Assembly (NCBI GenBank): GCA_009699025.1
Contig: WLOZ01000182.1
Location: forward strand, 1 to 5,059
Source: Actinomycetota bacterium
Lineage (GTDB): Bacteria; Actinomycetota; Actinomycetes; S36-B12; CAIYMF01
Direction of reading: 5' to 3'
DNA: 5,059 nucleotides
Below are positions 1 through 5,059 of this stretch, piece by piece (the stretch's first letter is position 1; each line of letters opens with the position of its first letter). The notes under the pieces are model-generated. The model was given only the letters and a program-made list of their open reading frames with translations. It was not told the DNA's origin and did not search any database. The position numbers and the translations under genes are program-made.

Positions 1-620
1 CGCTGTCGATCGAGCTTCCGCTCACCACCCGAATACTGCTGGCGATCACGCAGTTCATCACCCGCTGGGGCCTGCTGCTGATGGTGCTCACGATCGTGGT
101 CGGTGTGATCTCGTGGGTGCTGATCCGGCGAGGTGTGGGCAAGCCCTTCTTCGACCGGGTGCGGCTGCGGCTGCCGGTTCTCGGCCCGCTGTACAACCTC
201 GTGCTCACCGAGCGCTTCTGTCGCCTGATGGCCTCCCTCGCGAACGCAGGAGTGCCGCTCACCACGGCCATGCGCGTCACGTCCGAGACGATGAATAACG
301 TGGTCTTCCGCGATGCGCTGCTCGAGGCCCAGCAGGGCATGGTCGAGGGCGGGGGCCTGTCGGGCCCGCTCGCCGCCACCGGGGTGTTTCCCAGCACCGT
401 GGTGCAGATGATCCGCGTCGGGGAGGCGACCGGAACCCTCGAGGACCAAATGGAGGTGGCTGCCACCTTCTATGAGCGCGAACTCGACCACAAGATCAAG
501 AAGGTCACCACGCTGATCGAGCCCGCAGTGGTACTGGTCGTGGGCCTTGTGGTGGGCTTCGTGGCGGTGGCACTCGTCAGCGCGATGTACGGCATCTTCC
601 AGCAGGGAAGCGCGCAGTGA
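1..620 (+). CDS. pilC: Type IV pilus assembly platform protein PilC/GspF family (C-terminal part, 5' truncated by window)
   Basis: Inner-membrane platform protein of the type IV pilus/type II secretion machine; the family couples the cytoplasmic assembly ATPase to pilin insertion. The frame is open from base 3, giving 205 residues before the TGA at 618-620. The ATG at 81 lies inside a membrane helix and is not the true start. Family members run to about 400 residues, so this is roughly the C-terminal half. Visible features, in fragment numbering: a transmembrane helix at about 22-43; a cytoplasmic GspF domain with the family-typical stretch LANAGVPLTTAM; a GEATGTLEDQM motif from residue 140, followed by an amphipathic FYERELDHKIKK stretch; and the conserved LIEP leading into the last helix at about 174-198. 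The stop overlaps the next gene's GTG by 4 bases, indicating one operon. Family assignment is firm. Choosing pilC over gspF rests on the pilin-rich neighbourhood. Confidence 0.93.
   Translation, partial: LSIELPLTTRILLAITQFITRWGLLLMVLTIVVGVISWVLIRRGVGKPFFDRVRLRLPVLGPLYNLVLTERFCRLMASLANAGVPLTTAMRVTSETMNNVVFRDALLEAQQGMVEGGGLSGPLAATGVFPSTVVQMIRVGEATGTLEDQMEVAATFYERELDHKIKKVTTLIEPAVVLVVGLVVGFVAVALVSAMYGIFQQGSAQ
604..610 (+). promoter_or_regulatory. Ribosome binding site for the first minor prepilin
   Basis: The purine-rich AGGGAAG lies inside the end of pilC, 6 bases before the GTG at 617. It supports that overlapping GTG as the start and fits translational coupling to pilC. Confidence 0.55.
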
Positions 621-1198
621 GCGTCAGGGGCGCGACCTCGCGCTGGCGTGACGATTCGGGAGAGACGCTGGTCGAGAGTCTGGTGTCGATCGTCATCGTG
701 GGCACCGTTCTCCTCACTCTCATCGGCGCGGTAATGCTGAGCGGTTCACTCACCACCCTGCTGCGGGCCCAGTCAAACTCGCAGGTGGCCGGTCGAGCCG
801 TCTTCGAGGCCGTCAGCGCCTACCAGATTCCGAAGAGCACGCCCCTCGTCGCAAGCGGCGCCTGCAACACGGCCATCCTCACCCCCCTCGGCAGCATCGT
901 GGCCAGCGCCTACACGTCGAGCAGTTCCATGGTGACCCAGCCCTCGGCGCCCACCTACTCGCTCGTCGTGATTTCGGCCGATGCCAATGGGGCCACGGTG
1001 TCTGCCACGTACCCCTGCGCCTCACTGGGCTCCCACCCCAATTCGAGCACCGGAGAAATCGCCACCGCCATCGCGGTGACACTGCCCGTGCAGTCAGCGG
1101 CCACCATGTCGATTCAGCAGGCCGACGGCTCGGTCACGAGGTCATCTTCCACCTTCGCGACCACCCTCACTGCCTACGTCTACCAGGCGATCTCGTGA
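617..1198 (+). CDS. Minor prepilin, PilV-like, with class III signal peptide
   Basis: Small pilin-like protein of 193 residues, expected to be cleaved by a PilD-type prepilin peptidase and built into the pilus or its tip-initiation complex. The 15-residue leader is short and charged and ends in Gly15. It is followed by ETLVE, which puts the conserved Glu at mature position +5 (residue 20), and then by a hydrophobic helix at about 21-43. The +1 residue is Glu rather than the usual Phe or Met, which is less common. The globular part is Ser/Thr/Ala-rich with two cysteines (83 and 134) that could form a disulfide. The GTG start is chosen because it gives a proper leader, has an AGGGAAG site 6 bases upstream and overlaps the pilC stop in GTGA. 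The PilV-like label rests on ETLVESLVSI and gene order. The C-terminal domain is not recognised, so no gene symbol is given. Confidence 0.85.
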   Translation: MSVRGATSRWRDDSGETLVESLVSIVIVGTVLLTLIGAVMLSGSLTTLLRAQSNSQVAGRAVFEAVSAYQIPKSTPLVASGACNTAILTPLGSIVASAYTSSSSMVTQPSAPTYSLVVISADANGATVSATYPCASLGSHPNSSTGEIATAIAVTLPVQSAATMSIQQADGSVTRSSSTFATTLTAYVYQAIS

Positions 1199-1803
1199 GC
1201 ACACCGATTCCCCAGCCTGTCAGCGACGAGGGCTTCACCCTGCCCGAACTCCTCGTCGCGGTCACGATCATGGTGCTGCTGATGGGCACCCTGGGATTCA
1301 CCCTTGCGTCGACCCTTCGCGTGCTGAGCAACTCGCAGGACCGCGTCAGCAGGGCGAAGGACACCTCGCTGATTGGGTTCGTGTTTCCCCAGGATGTGAG
1401 CAATGCGAGCACGCTCACCAGCGGCAGCTCACTGACCGCTCCGTGCGGCACGGGCACGCCGGTGGCTACCATGAAAACCGGTAACGTTCGTACCACCGGT
1501 ACCGCAGCCTCCGACCAGAACGTCTGGTACGGGGTGAATGGCAAGGGGGCGTTCATGCGCTACGAGTGCAACGGAACCAGGGTGGTGAACACCACCACCC
1601 TCGCCGACTCGGTGACGGGCACGAGCATCACGTGTCAGGCACAGTTGACCGCATCCCCCTGGTTCGCAGCGGCGACGGTGTGCAGCGCAGCCACCATGCC
1701 GAGCAGGGTTGTACTTACGGTCACCGTGAGGTCAACCGCGACCTCAGGCTCTGTGCCCGTCGACGCCGCACGGACCATGACCCTGTACGGAGCCCTGCGA
1801 TGA
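1195..1803 (+). CDS. Minor prepilin, PilW/GspJ-like, with canonical N-methylation motif
   Basis: Predicted minor pilin of 202 residues. The leader is 13 residues and acidic near its end (SDEG). Cleavage after Gly13 would expose FTLPELLVAVTIMVLL, with Phe at +1 and Glu at +5 (residue 18), the classic prepilin N-methylation motif and membrane/assembly helix. The mature part has four cysteines (84, 125, 147, 163), enough for two disulfides. It also contains MRYECNG near residues 121-127, similar to a pattern I recall from PilW/PulJ-type actinobacterial prepilins. The GTG start overlaps the previous stop (GTGA). A weak AGG-containing site lies at 1185-1187, 7 bases upstream, so translation probably depends on coupling. 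Order after a PilV-like pilin and before a PilX-like protein matches the usual minor pilin cluster. Prepilin identity is secure; the PilW/GspJ subclass is inferred. Confidence 0.88.
   Translation: MSTPIPQPVSDEGFTLPELLVAVTIMVLLMGTLGFTLASTLRVLSNSQDRVSRAKDTSLIGFVFPQDVSNASTLTSGSSLTAPCGTGTPVATMKTGNVRTTGTAASDQNVWYGVNGKGAFMRYECNGTRVVNTTTLADSVTGTSITCQAQLTASPWFAAATVCSAATMPSRVVLTVTVRSTATSGSVPVDAARTMTLYGALR
1789..1792 (+). promoter_or_regulatory. Ribosome binding site for the giant PilX-like gene
   Basis: GGAG sits 7 bases before the ATG at 1800, inside the end of the preceding prepilin gene. Two ATGs occur in tandem (1800 and 1803). The spacing and the ATGA overlap favour the first, though either would give nearly the same protein. 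Confidence 0.55.
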
Positions 1804-4800
1804 TGCGCCGAGTTGACCGTGCCACACGCAGTGGCGACCTGGGTGCGTCACTGGTATTCGTGCTGGTCGCCGTGTCGGTGCTCGCCCTCGCGGTGGGCAG
1901 TCTCACGAGCGCCCTGAACGGGGGCTTCCTGAGTAACCGCGCCCTCAGCGCCGCACAGCAGTCGGGCGACACCGACGGTCGTGCCCTCACTCAGCAGTCG
2001 CTGCTGCTGGCGGCTGCTGCCACCAAGAGCAGTAACGCGGCCGACCCCAAGCAGTCGAAGGGCAAGTGCTTCTCGGTGTCGGCCGACGGCACCCGAGGGG
2101 CAAGCTACATCGACTACCCGCTGGGCAGTGCCACCCCCAAACTGCGGGTGTTCTGCACCCCTTACAACGCCAATGTGACCGACTCAATCCTGATCCCCAC
2201 CAACAGCCAGCCCGACATCACCAGCGGCCTCGCCCTGCAGGAGCAGATGTATCTGTGCGGTAGCGGCAACTACTACACGCAGGGATCGGTGGCCGCGAAG
2301 ACCGGCATCAAGCTCTTCTCTGATACCGGGTGCGCAACCGCGGCACTCAGCACGTGCCCTCAGGCCACGTCGACCACGCAGTTTCAGTCGCTGACCACGG
2401 GCAGCGTCGCATGCCCGGCCCTCTACGCCTACGACGCCCTGCCCGGCGACGGCACGGTCAGCACCGCAGCATGCGTGCCCACGTACTCTCGACTCATCTG
2501 GGCTGAGGGCGGAGGCACACGATCAGCGGCCATTTCCAGTATCAAAACCACCAGCGGCACAGCGACAATCACTGTGACCACGTCGGCCGCGCACAATCTT
2601 GGCGTCGGAAGCCCGGTGACCCTCACCTCACTCACCGGCTCCCTCGCCGCCTACGACGGCACGGGCGGCGCAGTCGCCACGGTGCCCAGCACCACCACCT
2701 TCACCATGGTGTCTACCGTCACGGCCGCCAGCACCGCCACCCTCACGGCATCCGGCAGTCCCGTCGCTACCACCACGAGTCTGGCCGACTGCGCAAACTC
2801 GGCGGTCGACCTCACGAATGACCTCACCACACCGTCGGCACTACCCACGTCGACGATTTCCGCGGGCGCCTCCCTCGTCGACCTCGCGTCGTCGACGTCG
2901 TCGGGTTCGGGCGCGACCTCGTGCACGACCTCAGGCACGGCGACGCTCAACCCCGGCGTGTACGACGACACTCCCGGCACGGCGACCACCCTGGGGGCTG
3001 ACGCCACCCAGGTCTCGACCTTCCTCCAGAAGTTGGGTGCTGGCACCGCGCTGTGCGCCCAGCAGACCGGAGCCCTGTCGGCAGCGTCGACGAGCCTCGC
3101 AACAACTCTGAGCGTGTCAGAGCGTGCCGGGTTCATCCCCGGAGACACCCTCACGGTCGGCTCCTCGTCGTTCACCGTGGCCAACGGCTACGTGCCGGCC
3201 ACCGGAGCTGGCGCCCTCACCGTGACTCCCATCAGAGGCGCCGGAGTCGCGCTTTCGAGCGTCAAGGTGGGCCAGGTGCCAACGTCACTCTCTGTGGCAG
3301 CAACCTCGGCGGTCACCGCCACAGGAACCACGAGCAACAGCAGCACCGCAGTGAGTCTCTCCCTCGGCACGGCCAGCATCACGCGCACCACGAACGCGAG
3401 TCCCAACGTGGCGGTAACGCTCGGGTCGTTCACCCCCACGGCTGGGCAGTACATCACGGGCACCAACATTCCAGCTGGCACCAAGGTGAGCAGTGTCACC
3501 ACGTGGTCTGCCAGCCAAACGCTCAAGACTGATGCAAGCGCTAGCAACGGGAAGATCTCCGCGACGGGGACAGCTACTCTCGACGCCAATATCGCCATCG
3601 GTTCGACGGTCACCTGCACAACCGCCCCCTGCTTCCTCACCGCCGGCACCACCTACACGGTCACCGCCATGGCTGCCGACATCAAGTCCTTCACGATCTC
3701 GCCTGCGCCCACCACGGCCAACTCAACCGGGGCCTCCCTCACCTTCAGCGGGGGCACCAAACTGGTGCTCGACAAGAACGCCTCGGCGTCGAGCACCACC
3801 GCCGCCACCGCGACCTTCTACTCGGGCACCAACCCCGCGATCACCACCTACGCCTACGTCACCGGACTCAACGTCACGTCTGGCACGTACGTGAGTTCCA
3901 CCACGGGCACAGCACCTATGACCGCTGTGACCCTCTCGCAGAGCACGTCGGCCAGCGGTGCCGGATCAGCCACGCTCACCTACTCGACCACGGCCGTGAC
4001 CGGATCCATCGGAGGAACACTCGGCACCGCCGGAGCCGTCGGCCACCGTATTGACTTCGTTGGCACCGGAGACAGTGTCGTAGACGGCTCGACGTGCCTG
4101 GTGTCGAGCCTGACGACCAGCAACACGGCGCTCGTGATCAACACCATCGTGGCCACTAACGCGTCGAAAGACATCACCGTAACCACGGCGACTGCCCACG
4201 GGCTCGCGGCAGGTGACACGATCGATCTCTCAGGCCTCGGTGGCACCCTCGACACGCTCTACAAGGCGTCGTACACGATCAAGTCCACGCCCTCGACCAC
4301 CACGTTCGTGGTCACCACCGGCACGACCGGCACCGGAACCACGTACAGCAAGGGCGTCTCGCCCATGGGTGCAAGCCCGACGGCGACCCCGAATAAGCAG
4401 GGCTTTACGTGCGTGGTTCAGTCCGACTCGTCGGTGAGTGCGTCCACCCCCACCGCTGCCAACGTGCTGCTGCTCGACACCACCTCGCCCGTCAAGACCG
4501 TCGCCGTCACGGCGGCGACCTCCCTAAGCGGAACCGTTCAGCTCGACTCCACCGGAGACGCCGACCTCAACGCCAATGACTGCTTGATCGCTGCCGCAGG
4601 CACCTCCTTCACGTGTACTCTGACGACAGCGCCCACGGTGGCCTTCAGCGGCACCATCGGCTTGGCGTACAGCAAGGTCGCAATCGCCACTGCAGCGGTG
4701 GTCACTGCCAGCCGAACCTGCATCGACGTCGGCGGCTCGTGGTGCAATGGTCCCACCTACACGGCTCTGGTCATCAGCTCCCTCACTAGCACCACCGGCT

Positions 4801-5059
4801 CGAACGACATCAAGGTCACAACCGCCACAGCGCACTCGCTGTCGGTCGGCGATACCGTCGCGCTGTCCGGGCTGGGCGGCACTCTCGACGCCCTGTACAG
4901 GGGAACCTTCACGGTGAAGACTGTGCCCACCACCACGACCTTCACGATCACCACGGCAACCACGGGCACCAGCACCGGTGTGCTCAGTGGCCTCGGCGCT
5001 AACCCCAAGGCCACGCCCGCGGGCAAGGTCATCACCACTATTACTCTCAACCCCGGCGA
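1800..5059 (+). CDS. Giant PilX-like pilus-associated surface protein with repeats (3' truncated by window)
   Basis: Open frame of at least 1086 codons, with no stop before the window ends. The N-terminus has a short basic stretch (MMRRVDRATR), then SGDLGASLVFVLVAVSVL and a single hydrophobic helix at about 14-35. This resembles PilX-type minor pilins, which usually lack the Glu at +5 and are only about 150-250 residues. Residues 85-235 hold seven cysteines (90, 119, 153, 178, 186, 205, 225) and look like a folded domain I cannot name. From about 245 on, the chain is Thr/Ser/Ala/Gly-rich, with beta-type repeats: three of type A (248-307, 778-848, 989-1060) and two of type B (523-586, 665-729). 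There is also a PGD-type beta module at about 444-492 and an LNPGVYDD motif at 383-390. Eighteen cysteines are seen in total. The ATG overlaps the upstream stop in ATGA and has GGAG 7 bases before it. Inferred role: a long tip-located adhesin or stalk anchored in the pilus by its N-terminal helix. The alternative is a membrane-anchored cell-surface protein merely co-expressed with the pilus genes. Confidence 0.85.
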   Translation, partial: MMRRVDRATRSGDLGASLVFVLVAVSVLALAVGSLTSALNGGFLSNRALSAAQQSGDTDGRALTQQSLLLAAAATKSSNAADPKQSKGKCFSVSADGTRGASYIDYPLGSATPKLRVFCTPYNANVTDSILIPTNSQPDITSGLALQEQMYLCGSGNYYTQGSVAAKTGIKLFSDTGCATAALSTCPQATSTTQFQSLTTGSVACPALYAYDALPGDGTVSTAACVPTYSRLIWAEGGGTRSAAISSIKTTSGTATITVTTSAAHNLGVGSPVTLTSLTGSLAAYDGTGGAVATVPSTTTFTMVSTVTAASTATLTASGSPVATTTSLADCANSAVDLTNDLTTPSALPTSTISAGASLVDLASSTSSGSGATSCTTSGTATLNPGVYDDTPGTATTLGADATQVSTFLQKLGAGTALCAQQTGALSAASTSLATTLSVSERAGFIPGDTLTVGSSSFTVANGYVPATGAGALTVTPIRGAGVALSSVKVGQVPTSLSVAATSAVTATGTTSNSSTAVSLSLGTASITRTTNASPNVAVTLGSFTPTAGQYITGTNIPAGTKVSSVTTWSASQTLKTDASASNGKISATGTATLDANIAIGSTVTCTTAPCFLTAGTTYTVTAMAADIKSFTISPAPTTANSTGASLTFSGGTKLVLDKNASASSTTAATATFYSGTNPAITTYAYVTGLNVTSGTYVSSTTGTAPMTAVTLSQSTSASGAGSATLTYSTTAVTGSIGGTLGTAGAVGHRIDFVGTGDSVVDGSTCLVSSLTTSNTALVINTIVATNASKDITVTTATAHGLAAGDTIDLSGLGGTLDTLYKASYTIKSTPSTTTFVVTTGTTGTGTTYSKGVSPMGASPTATPNKQGFTCVVQSDSSVSASTPTAANVLLLDTTSPVKTVAVTAATSLSGTVQLDSTGDADLNANDCLIAAAGTSFTCTLTTAPTVAFSGTIGLAYSKVAIATAAVVTASRTCIDVGGSWCNGPTYTALVISSLTSTTGSNDIKVTTATAHSLSVGDTVALSGLGGTLDALYRGTFTVKTVPTTTTFTITTATTGTSTGVLSGLGANPKATPAGKVITTITLNPG
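2541..2720 (+). repeat. Type A protein repeat, copy 1 (divergent), residues ~248-307
   Basis: The encoded module follows the pattern I-x-VTT-x-AH-x-L-x-VG-x-x-V-x-L ... VPSTTTFTM. It shares the TVTT, AH-L, G-x-x-V-x-L and P-S-T-T-T-F landmarks with copies 2 and 3. It has lost the SGLGGTLD loop, carrying TSLTGSLAAYDGTGG instead. Such AHGLxxGDxVxxSG ... YNGxFxVxxV ... TTF modules are known from phage tail and surface proteins, and databases often label them as resembling the E1 FCCH domain. Confidence 0.65.
3129..3275 (+). other. PGD-type beta module inside the giant protein, residues ~444-492
   Basis: The stretch GFIPGDTLTVGSSSFTVANG, followed by GAGALTVTP and ending in VKVGQV, has the alternating hydrophobic/polar pattern of a small beta domain. 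It resembles PGDTxTVxG...FTVxxG...GxxxVTPxL segments known from phage coat/tail and surface proteins. No second copy is seen in the window. The assignment is by pattern only. Confidence 0.35.
3366..3557 (+). repeat. Type B protein repeat, copy 1, residues ~523-586
   Basis: The encoded pattern is GTASITRTTN ... GQYITGTNIPAGTKVSSVT ... SQTLKTDASAS. The core, Y-[IV]-[TS]-G-x-N-[IV]-x-[AS]-G-T-x-V-S-S, recurs about 140 residues later. It resembles the VxGxGIPxGTxVxSVxG...VTLSxxAT units common in phage tail and surface proteins, which are predicted beta-structure. Confidence 0.55.
3792..3986 (+). repeat. Type B protein repeat, copy 2, residues ~665-729
   Basis: The encoded pattern is STTAATATFYSGTNPAITTY, then AYVTGLNVTSGTYVSSTTG and AVTLSQSTSASGAGSATLTY. 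It matches copy 1 in the V-T-G-x-N-[IV]-x-x-G-T-x-V-S-S core and in the following [AV]-x-T-L segment, but it lacks the Pro of IPAG. Confidence 0.5.
4131..4343 (+). repeat. Type A protein repeat, copy 2, residues ~778-848
   Basis: The module starts ALVINTIVATNASKDITVTT, continues AHGLAAGDTIDLSGLGGTLD, and ends in PSTTTFVVTTGTTGTGT. Over a 59-residue core it is identical to copy 3 at about 39 positions by hand count, with conservative changes at many others (I/V, K/R, Y/F, S/T). The AHGL-x-x-GD-x-[IV] motif matches the FCCH-like/phage-structural repeat pattern. Confidence 0.75.
4764..4979 (+). repeat. Type A protein repeat, copy 3, residues ~989-1060
   Basis: The module starts ALVISSLTSTTGSNDIKVTT, continues AHSLSVGDTVALSGLGGTLD, and ends in PTTTTFTITTATTGTST. 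It lies 211 residues after copy 2. Both copies are followed by a similar linker (GASPTATPNKQG after copy 2, GANPKATPAGK after copy 3), so the repeat unit extends past the core domain. Confidence 0.75.

Noticed and set aside
1167..1556. Antisense open frame of 129 codons over the second prepilin
   Set aside because: The + strand prepilin has a clear leader and methylation motif; the antisense product has no recognisable feature.
1727..1746. Perfect 7-base inverted repeat (TGAGGTC / GACCTCA, 6-base loop)
   Set aside because: It lies inside the coding end of the second prepilin, has no T-run after it, and a short stem like this is likely by chance in GC-rich DNA. A regulatory role upstream of the giant gene cannot be supported.
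2651..3184. Antisense open frame of 177 codons
   Set aside because: It lies wholly opposite the giant + strand frame, shows no recognisable domain, and is expected from GC-rich codon bias (codons ending in C/G leave the reverse frame open).
3053..3532. Plus-strand frame of 159 codons, Arg/His-rich
   Set aside because: Out of frame with the giant gene; the His/Arg/Gln-rich composition is typical of a shifted reading of GC-rich Thr/Ser codons.
3188..3652. Antisense open frame of 154 codons
   Set aside because: Same situation: a Val/Ala-rich mirror of Thr/Ser/Ala codons in the real gene, with no family features.
2541..4979. CRISPR array or DNA-level tandem repeats
   Set aside because: The repeats are visible only at protein level, are 60-70 residues long, unevenly spaced and diverged at the DNA level; there are no short identical direct repeats with spacers.
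4757..5050. Antisense open frame of 97 codons across repeat copy 3
   Set aside because: A similar antisense frame (3980-4255) lies across repeat copy 2, which shows that both are by-products of the repeat's + strand coding.
1800..5059. Prophage tail gene rather than a pilus gene
   Set aside because: The repeats alone would allow this, but the ATGA overlap with a prepilin and the PilX-like membrane N-terminus tie the frame to the pilus operon. No other phage gene is present.

Overview
The window is GC-rich and fully coding on the + strand. The high GC, the GTG starts and the style of the pilin leaders suggest a high-GC Gram-positive (Actinobacteria, possibly Microbacteriaceae-like); this is inference, since no taxonomic marker is present. 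It holds part of a type IV pilus (type II secretion-like) assembly operon, read left to right.

Layout: (1) 1-620, the C-terminal half of a PilC/GspF inner-membrane platform protein, its start lying upstream of the window; (2) 617-1198, a small PilV-like minor prepilin with a class III leader; (3) 1195-1803, a PilW/GspJ-like minor prepilin with a canonical GFTLPE leader; (4) 1800-5059, a very large open frame (at least 1086 codons, no stop before the window ends) that begins like a PilX-type minor pilin and continues into a long Thr/Ser/Ala/Gly-rich, repeat-containing extracellular region. All three junctions overlap by 4 bases (GTGA, GTGA, ATGA), so there is no intergenic DNA, and no promoter or terminator is visible.

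Working model: PilC is the platform on which pilins are assembled. The two small prepilins and the PilX-like N-terminus would form a tip/initiation complex, and the giant fourth protein would project from the pilus tip as an adhesin-like stalk. Its 60-70-residue repeats resemble beta-rich modules known mainly from phage structural and other surface proteins. This enlarged PilX-like protein is the most interesting item here. It dominates the second half of the window, and the antisense and out-of-frame open frames across it are coding shadows.
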